Origin: an uncultured Thiotrichaceae bacterium
GTDB lineage: Bacteria; Pseudomonadota; Gammaproteobacteria; Thiotrichales; Thiotrichaceae
Reading direction: 5' to 3'
Assembly: GCA_902727945.1 (NCBI GenBank)
Contig: CACVAV010000252.1
Location: 1 to 22,650 of the forward strand
DNA length: 22,650 bases
Every line of letters starts with the position of its first letter. Positions within the stretch are counted from its first letter, which is position 1. The notes below the pieces were generated by a model, which saw only the letters and a program-made list of their open reading frames with translations, ran no database searches and was not told where the DNA came from. The translations under genes were made by a program, and so were the position numbers. Below, piece by piece: positions 12,582 to 22,147 of the stretch.

Positions 12582-15500
12582 ATGCGCATCAGTCGCATGG
12601 TACACATAGTAGGCATTCTTTTTTTCATTTTATGCTGCGGTTTTTCCGTGAGTTTAGCTGCTGAAGATACACCCACCGAATCAAATCCTCCGGTTTATAG
12701 TAATGACGATTTATTGTCACGGATGCTAATCGTTCAGGCATCTGAGCAATTATTGAATGGTATTCCCGCGCTCAGCGTGACTTTTTCGCAGCAGCTTGAT
12801 AATACAGCTCAGTTTGACCGGTTTTTTACGGTGACTGAAAAGGGTCAGGCGCTTAAAGGTGGCTGGGTGCTCGCGACTAATCCGCGCCGATTATACTTTC
12901 CCCATATTCAACCAAACACTGATTACCGGATTCAGGTCAGGCCGGGGATTGAGTCTGCCAGTGGATTGAAGCTGCAATCACCCGGCGACTTTAAAGTGAA
13001 GACCCGTGATATCAAGTCCGCTTTTGATTTTGCAGCGCGTGGCAGTATTTTGCCAGCGCAATTGACTGAAGGGCTACCTATCCGGGTGGTTAATGTGCCT
13101 GAATTAGACATTGAGTTTTTGCGTGTAAAACCTGAAAAGCTTAAGTCAGTCTTACGGTCTATGCGTCTGGATCATTCGATCAGAAGCTGGAAGCTTAATG
13201 AAGTCCATGACCTGACTGAGAGCGTTTATAGTGGTCGTTATACCACTGATGCGCGACGTAATGCCCGTGAAACCATGTTGCTTCCCGTTGAATCTATTGC
13301 GGCACTTAAAGAGCCGGGTCTTTATTTTGCGGTGATGCGTGAACCGGGCCGTTTCACAGAAAGTGCTTACCGCATTACGCATTTTGTAGTGACCAATATT
13401 GGCCTTCATGCGCGTTTGTATAAGAAAAAACTGGAAGTTTTTGCACGAGAACTCAGTAGTGGTAAGCAGTTGGCTGATGTTGCGCTGAAGTTGCATGGTG
13501 CGGAAGAAATACTACAGGCAGAAACTGATGAAAAAGGTCACGGGACATTTGATTTTCGACCCAAAGCTGCTTCTCTGCTTACAGCGGAGTTGGAAGGCCA
13601 GTTTGCTTTTCTTGATTTACGGGAAGCGGCGATTGATTTGTCCGATTATCCGGTAACCGGTCTGCCGGATAAGGTGTTGACACCTTTTGTTTATGCACCA
13701 CGTGATTTATACCGTCCGGGGGAGCTGGTGGATTTATCGGTTCTGCTGCGCAATCGTGATGGATTGCCGGAAGCTGTTAAAAACCTGAATCTGCGCCTGG
13801 TTCGTCCGGATGCAAAGCTGTTACTTGAAAATAATCTGGTGGCACATGATGAAAAGTTGGGTTATTTCAGTTATCAGTTTACTATTCCGGCGGCGGCTCC
13901 GACAGGCCTGTGGCGTGCAGAAGTTCGTATTAGCTCAAAAGATAAATCACCGGCTCAGGTATTCAGTTTTAATGTTGAAGAGTTCATGCCGGAACGCATG
14001 AAGTTGTCGCTGAGTAATGATAAAAAACTGCTCGAAAAGAGTGAGCGTCAGGTTATCGCGGTGCAAGGTGATTATCTTTATGGTGCTCCTGCGGCTGGCA
14101 ATAAGTTAAAAGCTACCCGGGTGATGGCGCTGGATCGCCATCCTGTGGTTGCCTATAAAGATTATTACTTTGGGAATCCTGAGGACGAGAAACGCTTGGT
14201 GCGTAAAGCGCTGGACGAAATTAAGCTGGATGAGAAAGGCAGCGGATTTCTGGACATCGATCCGGTGGCTGCCGGAATTACTTCGGCCTTGAAATTGAAG
14301 GTTATCGCTAATCTGAGTGAGCCTGGCGGGCGGGTAGTCACCCGTTCGATTGATGATGCTTATTGGCCAGCGAAAAGTATGGTCGGTATTGCGCCTGCAT
14401 TTAAAGAAGATGTTGTTGAGCGCGACTCCGAGGCGCAATTTAATATTGTACGGGTTAATGCTGAGGGTGTATTGCTGGCGGGTGAAAACCTGTCTGCGAC
14501 GCTTATTAAGGAGGATTACGAGTATTTCTGGGAATATAATGAGCAGGAAGGCTGGACGCGCAAGGAAATACGCAACGAATACCCTTTAACGCAGCAAAAA
14601 TTCACGGTGGTGGCGGGTGAAAAAAGTAGCTTGGTATTTCCGGTGGCCTATGGACGTTATCGTTTGGAAGTAGAGGACAGCGACACGGGGCTGAAAAGTG
14701 TTTATGCCTTTCACGCTGGTTGGTCTGGTGAGCAGGCTGTTTCTGATCGTCCTGATAAAGTGGAATTGCAGCTCGATAAGAAGGCTTATAAGGCCGGAGA
14801 AACGGTTGAGCTGAAAATTTTACCGTCTTCAGATGCAGAGGCTGTGGTCACCGTTGAAGGTGATAGTCTGCTTTGGTCTGAGGTGGTTTCCTTATCAACC
14901 AAAGGCACTACGGTGAGCATCCCGGTCGGTGATGATTGGGCGCGTCATGATCTGTACATTTCAGTGGCTGCCTTCAGGCCGTCCGGTGACCAGAAAAGTA
15001 TCACTCCGGGCCGTGCATTGGGTATTGTGCACCTTCCGTTACAGCGTGAAGAGCGCAAGCTGAATTTGTCGATCACTGCGCCTGGAAAAGTATTGCCTGA
15101 GCAAAAGGTTAAGATTCTGATCAGTTCGGATGATCTGAAGGGTGAAAGTGCAATCATGTCGCTGGCGGCAGTTGATGTGGGTGTGCTGAATATTACGGAT
15201 TATAAAACGCCTGATCCGTGGGCGTTTTTCTTTGATCAGCGCAAGTACAGTGTCGATTTATACGATGACTATGGGAAAATTATTGACGTTGTCGAAGGGA
15301 AGAGTATACGCCAGCGCTTTGGTGGTGGTAGCACCGGCAGTGCGGGTGGTGCACGGTCGCGCGCAGATATAAAAGTAATTTCTCTCTTTCAGGATAGGGT
15401 AAGCTTTGATGAGCAGGGGCAGGCTGAAGTTGAGTTATATATTCCAGGTTTTGATGGGCAGCTGCGTTTAATGGTGGTGGGTGCCAGTGAGCAAAAGATG

Positions 15501-17432
15501 GGTAGTGCAGAAAAAGATATGCTGGTGGCCTCACCGGTTGTCGCTTCGCTGTCCGGGCCGCGTTTTCTGGCTTCGGGTGATTCGTCTTTCCTGATGGTTG
15601 AATTGAATAATGTCAGTGATAGCGAGCAGCCCGTTCAGCTGGATGTGGCAGCTAATAAATTTGTTGATTTTGTTGATGTTGATAGCGTTTTTGTATTGAA
15701 GCCCGGACAGAAAGAATTACTTAAACTACCAATCGCTGCAGGGCAGAATTTTGGGGTGGGTCAGATTCGGCTGAAGATGACCGGCAAAGATTTTGTGGCT
15801 AACCGGGATCTCGAAATGGAACTACGCCCACCTTATCCGGGGCAGCGTAAGCGTGATAGCAAAGAAGTGTTGGCCGGTGCTGAGCATGTCATTCCGGGTG
15901 ATTTTGTTGATGCTATTTTGCCTGAAACATTACAGGCTCAGTTGACAGTTTCCAGTGTGCCGCCTTTGCCGGTGGGTAGTGCTTTGCGTGACCTGCTGAA
16001 ATACCCTTATGGTTGTCTTGAGCAGACCACCAGTGGTGCATATCCTTACCTGTTTCTTGATGCGGACGCGACGGATAGGTGGGGTTTGTCGCCTCTGACA
16101 ATGGAGCAGCGTAATGACCGGATTCAGGCGGCTTTGCTGAACTTAACCGGCATGCAGTTGGGTAATGGATTTTTTACACTGTGGGGGAGCTATGGTTCCG
16201 CTGAGCATTGGTTGACGCCTTATGTTGCTGATTTTCTACTGGATGCGCAACGGCAGGGGTTTTCGGTACCGGTTGGTTTGTCACAGCGCACGCTAAAGCG
16301 TCTGGAGGCTACTTTACAGGAAGGGTATAGCCGCCCTGTCTCCCGTTATGGTTTTTCTGATCATCCTGAGCACATGGGGTTTGCGGCCCGCGCTTATGCT
16401 GCTTACGTTTTAGCGCGTGAGAACCGCGCTAGTCTGGGTACCTTGCGTACCTTATTAAAGAATGAAGCGTCCAAGGCAGTGAGTGGCCTGCCGCTGGTGC
16501 ATTTAGGACTGGCTTTGATTCTTCAGGGTGACAAACCTAAAGGCAATGAAGCTATCCAACGTGGTTTGAAGCTATTCCGGGATAAGGATGTTTATCTGGG
16601 AGATTATGGCAGTCAGTTGCGGGATAGGGCAATGATGCTGTATCAGCTGCTACTGAATAAGCAAAAAATTGATGATCTGGCTGTTCAGTTAAAAATACTG
16701 AGCGAGCTGGTTTATGAACGTAACTACTTCAGTACTCAGGAGCAGGTGTTTATTTATCTATTGAGCCGGGAGCTGGAAAAACGCGCTGGTGACAGCTGGA
16801 AGGCCCGGCTGGTGATGAATGAACAGACTTTGGAATTGTCTCAGGCTGGTGATTATCTGCGCATTTTAACAGCAGATGATTTTAAAAGTATTAAGCTGGT
16901 TTCGCAACATGACAAGCCACTTTATATGAGCCTGGATGTTCAGGGTTACCCGAAGCAGGCACCGGCTGAACAGAGTAAGCCAGTGGCTATTAAGCGTGAA
17001 TGGTTTGCGCTGGATGGTAAAAAAGTACCGGAACAATCGGTTAAGTTGGGTGATTTATTGCTGACCCGGCTTACAGTGAAGAGTGAAAAAACACTAAACG
17101 ATGCCTTGATTGTTGATTTATTACCGTCCGGATTTGAAATTGAAAATACTAATCTGCTTGATAATCAGGTTTTACAGAGTGTGAAACTTGAAGGCATGAG
17201 CCGTCCGGTGCTGGATTTGATTTCTGATACATCATTGAAAACTGAAGAGTTCCGGGATGATCGTTATGTTGCGGCTTTGAAGCTGAATGCTGATGCGACC
17301 CATCATTTGTTTTATATGGTTCGGGTGATTACGGGTGGCAACACCGTGATTCCGCCGCCTTATATGGAAGATATGTATCGCCCGTATATTCATGCCATCG
17401 GCAGTACACCGGGACGTTTATCCATTAAATAA
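12582..17432 (+). CDS. yfhM: bacterial alpha-2-macroglobulin (YfhM-like)
   Basis: This 1616-residue protein matches the large bacterial alpha-2-macroglobulin family (E. coli YfhM is of similar length). It begins with a signal peptide (hydrophobic core near residues 8-26) with likely signal peptidase I cleavage after SLA. No proper lipobox precedes the Cys pair in FILCCGF, whereas E. coli YfhM is a lipoprotein. MG-type beta domains fill the first thousand residues (for example VLTPFVYAPRDLYRPGELVDL near 365-385). A glycine-rich, bait-like linker (FGGGSTGSAGGARSR) occurs near 910. The thioester motif CLEQ is at 1145-1148 within YPYGCLEQTTSG, and the alpha-helical thioester domain follows. It should trap proteases in the periplasm. 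GGAGG six bases upstream sets the start, and pbpC follows after 2 bases. Confidence 0.95.
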   Translation: MRISRMVHIVGILFFILCCGFSVSLAAEDTPTESNPPVYSNDDLLSRMLIVQASEQLLNGIPALSVTFSQQLDNTAQFDRFFTVTEKGQALKGGWVLATNPRRLYFPHIQPNTDYRIQVRPGIESASGLKLQSPGDFKVKTRDIKSAFDFAARGSILPAQLTEGLPIRVVNVPELDIEFLRVKPEKLKSVLRSMRLDHSIRSWKLNEVHDLTESVYSGRYTTDARRNARETMLLPVESIAALKEPGLYFAVMREPGRFTESAYRITHFVVTNIGLHARLYKKKLEVFARELSSGKQLADVALKLHGAEEILQAETDEKGHGTFDFRPKAASLLTAELEGQFAFLDLREAAIDLSDYPVTGLPDKVLTPFVYAPRDLYRPGELVDLSVLLRNRDGLPEAVKNLNLRLVRPDAKLLLENNLVAHDEKLGYFSYQFTIPAAAPTGLWRAEVRISSKDKSPAQVFSFNVEEFMPERMKLSLSNDKKLLEKSERQVIAVQGDYLYGAPAAGNKLKATRVMALDRHPVVAYKDYYFGNPEDEKRLVRKALDEIKLDEKGSGFLDIDPVAAGITSALKLKVIANLSEPGGRVVTRSIDDAYWPAKSMVGIAPAFKEDVVERDSEAQFNIVRVNAEGVLLAGENLSATLIKEDYEYFWEYNEQEGWTRKEIRNEYPLTQQKFTVVAGEKSSLVFPVAYGRYRLEVEDSDTGLKSVYAFHAGWSGEQAVSDRPDKVELQLDKKAYKAGETVELKILPSSDAEAVVTVEGDSLLWSEVVSLSTKGTTVSIPVGDDWARHDLYISVAAFRPSGDQKSITPGRALGIVHLPLQREERKLNLSITAPGKVLPEQKVKILISSDDLKGESAIMSLAAVDVGVLNITDYKTPDPWAFFFDQRKYSVDLYDDYGKIIDVVEGKSIRQRFGGGSTGSAGGARSRADIKVISLFQDRVSFDEQGQAEVELYIPGFDGQLRLMVVGASEQKMGSAEKDMLVASPVVASLSGPRFLASGDSSFLMVELNNVSDSEQPVQLDVAANKFVDFVDVDSVFVLKPGQKELLKLPIAAGQNFGVGQIRLKMTGKDFVANRDLEMELRPPYPGQRKRDSKEVLAGAEHVIPGDFVDAILPETLQAQLTVSSVPPLPVGSALRDLLKYPYGCLEQTTSGAYPYLFLDADATDRWGLSPLTMEQRNDRIQAALLNLTGMQLGNGFFTLWGSYGSAEHWLTPYVADFLLDAQRQGFSVPVGLSQRTLKRLEATLQEGYSRPVSRYGFSDHPEHMGFAARAYAAYVLARENRASLGTLRTLLKNEASKAVSGLPLVHLGLALILQGDKPKGNEAIQRGLKLFRDKDVYLGDYGSQLRDRAMMLYQLLLNKQKIDDLAVQLKILSELVYERNYFSTQEQVFIYLLSRELEKRAGDSWKARLVMNEQTLELSQAGDYLRILTADDFKSIKLVSQHDKPLYMSLDVQGYPKQAPAEQSKPVAIKREWFALDGKKVPEQSVKLGDLLLTRLTVKSEKTLNDALIVDLLPSGFEIENTNLLDNQVLQSVKLEGMSRPVLDLISDTSLKTEEFRDDRYVAALKLNADATHHLFYMVRVITGGNTVIPPPYMEDMYRPYIHAIGSTPGRLSIK

Positions 17433-17434
17433 AT

Positions 17435-19768
17435 ATGCCAGGTCTTTTTCATAAAAGCAGGTGGTTCAAGGTGGTTGGCCTGTTGCTATTTTTATGGCTT
17501 GGATTCATGGTGCTTGATCGCATCTACCCATTGCCTGATCCGAACCGGATTGATAGTGTTATTGTGCTGGCTAAAGATGATACCCCTCTGCGGGCATTTG
17601 CTGACAGCCAAGGTGTGTGGCGTTATCCGGTGACATTGGATGAGGTCTCACCGTTGTATCTGGAGGCGCTGCTGGGCTATGAGGATCGCTGGTTTTATTA
17701 CCATTTTGGTATAAATCCGTTGGCCTTGTTGCGGGCTGGGTGGCAGTGGATTGAGTATGGCCGGATTATTTCCGGTGGTTCTACGTTGACTATGCAGGTT
17801 GCACGTATTCTTGACCTGCATTCCCGTTCGGTGCCCGGCAAGTTGCAGCAAATGTTCAGGGCTTTGCAGCTTGAATGGCATTATAGCAAAGATGAAATCC
17901 TGACTTTTTATCTGAACCTGGCACCTTTTGGCGGGCCGATTGAGGGTGTTCAGACGGCCAGTTACGCTTATCTGCATAAGCCGGTAAAGGCATTGAGTCA
18001 TGCCGAGGCGGCCTTGCTGGCGGTCTTGCCACAGGCTCCTTCACGTTTACGCCCGGATCGTCACCCCGAAAAGGCTCGGCGTTACCGCGATAAATTATTG
18101 GCGCGTATGGAAACCTTGGGTATCTGGAGTGCCGGGGTGGTAGCTGATGCACGGATAGAAGCTGTATTTAAGTCTGGTTTTCGCCAGCCACTGAAGGCGC
18201 CTTTGTTTGCCCGCCGGATTAAAGATGCTGAGCAATATCAGGGCCAATCCCGTATTCAAACGGCTTTAGATGCTGACTTTCAATGGGCGGTTGAAGATAT
18301 TATTCACTCACGGTTAGGGATTTTGCCGCCGCATGCGTCTGCGGCAGTGATGATTATGGAAAATCAAACGGGTCTGGTCAGAGCTTATGCCGGTTCTGCT
18401 GACTTCTTTTCTCAGCAGCGTTCTGGTCACGTGGATATGGTGCAAGCTTTGCGCTCACCGGGGTCAACACTTAAACCTTTTCTGTACGGATTGGCGATGG
18501 ATGAAGGTTTGGTGCATTCTGCCAGTCTGTTGAGTGACGTTCCTCTGAGGCTTGCCGGTTATGCACCAAGGAATTTCAGGGGCGATTATTCAGGGGCTGT
18601 CACCGTGAGCCGGGCGCTGCAGGAATCGTTGAATGTTCCGGCAGTTGATATGTTGCAACGGGTAACACCGGTTGTGTTTGATGCCCGGCTGCAGAATGGT
18701 GGCATCACTTTAACTTACCCTGAGTATGAGTTGCCTAATTTAAGTTTGATTCTGGGTGGGGCAGGCACCCGTCTGGAAGATTTGGTCAGAGGTTTTAGTG
18801 CATTCGCCCGTTCAGGTATCACCATCAAGCCCCGTTACACGATGCAAGATGCTACAGAGGAACGGCGTATTCTTTCGCCGGAGGCTGGCTGGGTGATCAA
18901 TGATATTTTGAGTGATATTGAGCCACCCACAGGCTTTTCATCACGGGGCCTGCGTTTGTCCTGGAAAACCGGAACCAGTTATGGTTTTCGTGATGCCTGG
19001 TCAATTGGCGTGAATGAGCGTTATACCGTGGGGGTTTGGACAGGCAGGCCTGATGGTACGCCCTTGCCGGGGCAGTTTGGCGCACGTGCGTCGGGGCCTT
19101 TGCTCTTTGAGGTTTTTCAGGTTTTACCCCGACCACGCAGGGCGTTGAAAAAGCCGCCGGGAGTGTCAGCTCATAAGATTTGCTGGCCATTGGGAAGTGC
19201 TGCTGAAGATACGAAAGTAGGGCAATGCCATCAGATGCATCAGGCTTGGGTGGTTAATGAAGGTATTCCTCTGACCTTGCCGAGTCTGCGTGATCGTTCC
19301 TGGTCGGCGCGCTCAAAAGGATTTTGGGTGAATCCGGTCACTGGTTTGCGCGTTAATGCCAGTTGCCATAGCGAGCAGCGTGTATGGCGTAGTGCTGTGC
19401 AGTGGCCGTTTGAGCTATTTCCCTGGTTATCAGCAGCGTTGATTAAACAGATGCGCCTGCCTGATTTTGATGTATCTTGCCCTGAAACCTTGTTGGCCTC
19501 GACGGCAAGGTCGCTGGCGATAGAGAGTTTTGTTGATAAGAGTATTGTGCGTCTGCCCCAGGCTGTGAGCCGTGAAAGTCTTGAACTGGAATTACAGGCA
19601 GTTGGCGGGCAGGGTGGGTATAACTGGTGGGTGGATGGGTATCCCGTGGGTCGTGATGCAGAGGGTCGAGGATTGCGCCATGCTTTTTCTGAACCGGGTG
19701 ACTATGAATTGATGGTGACGGATGAGGCGAGTAATGTTGATAAGATCAACATTAGGATTGTCCGATAG
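17435..19768 (+). CDS. pbpC: penicillin-binding protein 1C
   Basis: The 777-residue product is a bifunctional peptidoglycan glycosyltransferase/transpeptidase anchored by a segment at about residues 12-28. The glycosyltransferase domain has catalytic Glu83 in GYEDRWFYYHFG and GGSTLTMQ at 114-121. The transpeptidase domain has SxxK at 344-347 (STLK in SPGSTLKPF), SxN at 398-400 (SLN) and KTG at 511-513. A C-terminal beta domain follows, ending DEASNVDKINIRIVR, as in the family's BiPBP_C domain. The start is 2 bases after the yfhM stop and has no Shine-Dalgarno of its own, so translation is probably coupled. Pairing with an alpha-2-macroglobulin is conserved in many Gram-negatives and suggests cell-wall repair after attack. 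Confidence 0.96.
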   Translation: MPGLFHKSRWFKVVGLLLFLWLGFMVLDRIYPLPDPNRIDSVIVLAKDDTPLRAFADSQGVWRYPVTLDEVSPLYLEALLGYEDRWFYYHFGINPLALLRAGWQWIEYGRIISGGSTLTMQVARILDLHSRSVPGKLQQMFRALQLEWHYSKDEILTFYLNLAPFGGPIEGVQTASYAYLHKPVKALSHAEAALLAVLPQAPSRLRPDRHPEKARRYRDKLLARMETLGIWSAGVVADARIEAVFKSGFRQPLKAPLFARRIKDAEQYQGQSRIQTALDADFQWAVEDIIHSRLGILPPHASAAVMIMENQTGLVRAYAGSADFFSQQRSGHVDMVQALRSPGSTLKPFLYGLAMDEGLVHSASLLSDVPLRLAGYAPRNFRGDYSGAVTVSRALQESLNVPAVDMLQRVTPVVFDARLQNGGITLTYPEYELPNLSLILGGAGTRLEDLVRGFSAFARSGITIKPRYTMQDATEERRILSPEAGWVINDILSDIEPPTGFSSRGLRLSWKTGTSYGFRDAWSIGVNERYTVGVWTGRPDGTPLPGQFGARASGPLLFEVFQVLPRPRRALKKPPGVSAHKICWPLGSAAEDTKVGQCHQMHQAWVVNEGIPLTLPSLRDRSWSARSKGFWVNPVTGLRVNASCHSEQRVWRSAVQWPFELFPWLSAALIKQMRLPDFDVSCPETLLASTARSLAIESFVDKSIVRLPQAVSRESLELELQAVGGQGGYNWWVDGYPVGRDAEGRGLRHAFSEPGDYELMVTDEASNVDKINIRIVR

Positions 19769-19789
19769 GTCTGTTGTGAAAAATAGACC
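19768..19789. terminator. weak hairpin between convergent pbpC and the histidine kinase gene
   Basis: GGTCT (19768-19772) and AGACC (19785-19789) form a 5-bp stem around a 12-base loop that overlaps the pbpC stop. A second CAGACC further on (19812-19817) offers an alternative partner. On the minus strand the loop holds a T-run. It is plausible as a shared terminator but short. Confidence 0.3.
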
Positions 19790-19810
19790 GGATTACCTTG
19801 TCTTATGGCT

Positions 19811-21265
19811 TCAGACCGGAAGGTGTAAACGTACTCTGGCGCCGACATAAGGCGAGACCAGTAACTCTATGCGGCCATTGACGGCAGCGATTATTTCGGT
19901 GCTTACTGCCAGTCCGATGCCCTGGCCTTCTGTTTTACTGTCTTCACGAATGCCGCGTTTTAATAATTTAGAAGGATTTTCGCTCGGAAAACCCATGCCG
20001 TCGTCATCAATATCGATCACTAGCATGTCATTATCGCGGTAGGAGGATATTTCGACCAGCTTGTCGCAGAATTTACAGGCGTTATTCAGTAGATTGCCGA
20101 ATAATTCCATCAGGTCTTCGTTATCCAGTCGGCATTTTGAGTATTCGTCCACATTGATGCGGATCTCAAACTCTTTCCCCCGATGGACTTTTTTCATAGT
20201 TGCTGCCAGTCGGATGAGTAATGGCCGTATGGGTTGCGCCATAATAATAGCATTATCCGTTGTGACCATAGCTTTGCGTAACTGCCGGGAGATAATTTCC
20301 TGCATGTACTCCATCTCGCTGGCAATACCGGCCAGGCCAGGATGATTTGCGGGAATGTCGTGAAAATTATCACTTCCAATATGGGCCTGGATGGCTGCTA
20401 ATGGTGTTTTCAGGCTGTGTGCAAGGTCATCCAGCGCATCTTTGTAGCGCTGTTTTTGTCCTTTTTCGTGCCCGATCAGTGCGTTAATCGTATTTTTAAT
20501 CGGCACCAATTCATCGGGATATTCATTGCTAATCAGCCCTTTATTGCCATTTTCAATATCACGGACTTCTTCTTCAAACTCGCGAATGGGATGGACAACC
20601 CAAAAGCTGGAAGCCAGTTGTGCAATCAGGATAAGGATAACGGATACAAAAAATAAGATGGCAAATACCATAATCAGGTCGCTGATTTCGCGTCCTACCT
20701 CTTTGGTAGAGGCGGCTACGACAAAAATATAGTCTGATTTTTTGTCGGTTTTTGATTCAGCGTTAAGATTAAAAGAGAACGTTTGTGCGGCAACCATATA
20801 AGGCGCAGGGCCTTCATCAGCGTTGGCCTGTGGCACTGACTGCATGCTTTTTGCTTCTGGTGTGAAGGAGTTAGTTTTGGGGCGGGCCGCAATTTCTTTG
20901 AAATCAAAAAGCGCGAAGTCTTCAGGGTTCCTGCTTTCGCTGGTACTCCAGACAATGTTTTGTTCATCTACACCCCAGATATAAGCGAACCTTTCTTTAT
21001 TGCTTTGTGCCAGTTGCCTGGCACTGATAAAAATTGAAGCCTCATCACGGTTGCCTTCACCGATTGTGAATGTGCCACCCTTGGGTTCAACGTTGAACTC
21101 AATATAACCCAGCAGGTTATATGAGGTGCTTTCCAGATCGTCAATGATCGCATCCGTTTTACGGTGGTAGATATTCATGCTCAGCAGAATGCCAAGAACA
21201 AGAATACCTACCACAATAATTGTGAAGCCGCTGACCAATTGGCGGCTGCGCAGCGACCCCATCAT
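19811..21265 (-). CDS. PhoQ-like sensor histidine kinase
   Basis: The 484-residue kinase has two membrane segments (about residues 12-31 and 197-224) flanking a periplasmic sensor of about 160 residues. A HAMP-like linker follows (WVVHPIREFEEEVRDI). The H-box DDLAHSLKTPLAA contains phosphoacceptor His283. The ATP-binding domain has N-box NLLNNACKF at 391-399, G1 DIDDDGMGF at 418-426 and G2 GQGIGLAV at 448-455. The H-box and linker resemble PhoQ, but the sensor lacks the long acidic cluster by which enterobacterial PhoQ senses magnesium, so its signal may differ. It autophosphorylates and passes phosphate to the regulator encoded just upstream, whose stop overlaps this start by 4 bases. It converges on pbpC. 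Confidence 0.92.
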   Translation of the reverse strand: MMGSLRSRQLVSGFTIIVVGILVLGILLSMNIYHRKTDAIIDDLESTSYNLLGYIEFNVEPKGGTFTIGEGNRDEASIFISARQLAQSNKERFAYIWGVDEQNIVWSTSESRNPEDFALFDFKEIAARPKTNSFTPEAKSMQSVPQANADEGPAPYMVAAQTFSFNLNAESKTDKKSDYIFVVAASTKEVGREISDLIMVFAILFFVSVILILIAQLASSFWVVHPIREFEEEVRDIENGNKGLISNEYPDELVPIKNTINALIGHEKGQKQRYKDALDDLAHSLKTPLAAIQAHIGSDNFHDIPANHPGLAGIASEMEYMQEIISRQLRKAMVTTDNAIIMAQPIRPLLIRLAATMKKVHRGKEFEIRINVDEYSKCRLDNEDLMELFGNLLNNACKFCDKLVEISSYRDNDMLVIDIDDDGMGFPSENPSKLLKRGIREDSKTEGQGIGLAVSTEIIAAVNGRIELLVSPYVGARVRLHLPV

Positions 21266-21957
21266 TTCGAATTGATAGTTCTCTGGCAGTCCAGCGTAAA
21301 ACGATAACCACGCCCACGAAGGGTTTCAATAGGTTTTAAGGTGTCGTCTTTATCCAGTTTTTGGCGCAAGCGGCGAATAAATACTTCAATGACGTTGCTG
21401 TCACGATCCGTATCTTCTTCATAAAGGCTGTCTGTCAGGTGAGTCTTGGAAATAACCTGACCGGCATGCATCATGAGGTGCTCAAGAACACGGTACTCAT
21501 AGGCGGTTAGTGTGATTTCATTTTCATCAACGTATACGCGCTGCTCGGTCAGATTCAGTCTTACCGGCGGGCAGTTTAGCTCTGATTGCGTCCAGCCTTG
21601 CGTTCTGCGCAGTAATGCACGAAGGCGGGCGGCCAGCTCTTCACTATGAATAGGTTTGACGAGGTAATCGTCAGCCCCTGCTTCCAGTACTTCGACCTTT
21701 GTTTCCCAGCGATCACGTACAGTAAGGGTAACAATCGGATATTCCAGGCCTTTTGCCCGGACATTTTTAATAATTTCGAGGCCTGTGACATGAGGCAGGC
21801 CCAAGTCAACGACAGCAATATCAATGGGATACTCCGTCGCAATGTAGAGTCCCTGTGCTCCGTCTGCCGCCACATCAACGGTAAAGCCATTTTTTTTCAA
21901 ATCAGCAGCCAGCTGCTCCCGGATCGGAGCTTTGTCTTCAACTATAAGTACGCGCAT
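21262..21957 (-). CDS. PhoP-like response regulator (OmpR family)
   Basis: The 231-residue regulator has a receiver domain at about residues 1-118 with phosphoacceptor Asp51 (VVDLGLP), acidic pocket Glu7-Asp8 (VEDKA), Thr79 (TLTVRD) and Lys101 (VKP). The winged-helix DNA-binding domain covers about 125-225, with ITLTAYEYRVLEHL and the recognition segment NVIEVFIRRLRQKL before the RGRGYRF wing. WETKVEVLEAGADDYLVKP closely resembles PhoP-type regulators. Its stop overlaps the kinase start by 4 bases, so the pair is one operon. The ribosome binding site is weak (AAAGAAA). Target genes are unknown. The PepSY-like gene upstream on the same strand and the convergent envelope genes suggest envelope control, which is inference. 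Confidence 0.94.
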   Translation of the reverse strand: MRVLIVEDKAPIREQLAADLKKNGFTVDVAADGAQGLYIATEYPIDIAVVDLGLPHVTGLEIIKNVRAKGLEYPIVTLTVRDRWETKVEVLEAGADDYLVKPIHSEELAARLRALLRRTQGWTQSELNCPPVRLNLTEQRVYVDENEITLTAYEYRVLEHLMMHAGQVISKTHLTDSLYEEDTDRDSNVIEVFIRRLRQKLDKDDTLKPIETLRGRGYRFTLDCQRTINSK

Positions 21958-22076
21958 ATTTTATATTTCTTTGTTTGAATAGGTTGTTAAACATCATGAG
22001 TACCGTTAAATGCAAAAGCCCTATCTTGCGCGGCATCAGTCTTGATGGTCGTATCATACATTGAAAACTGCTTAAT

Positions 22077-22127
22077 AAAAAACCATATTTACCAGGCAAG
22101 GATACAAGCTGACAGTTCCTTGCCCGG
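22077..22127 (-). terminator. probable terminator after the PepSY-like gene
   Basis: On the minus strand CCGGGCAAGGA pairs with TCCTTGCCTGG (plus positions 22117-22127 and 22092-22102), an 11-bp stem with one G-T pair and a 14-base loop. A six-T run begins about 9 bases later. The gap before the T-run is longer than usual. The hairpin separates the PepSY-like gene from the two-component operon. Confidence 0.55.
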
Positions 22128-22147
22128 TTATAAGTTTGTGCACACCA

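Noticed and set aside
21958..22080. PhoP-box direct repeats upstream of the response regulator (ATTTAAC and GTTTAAC)
   Set aside because: The repeats are 19 bases apart instead of the 11-base period of the PhoP box, so autoregulation through that motif is not supported.
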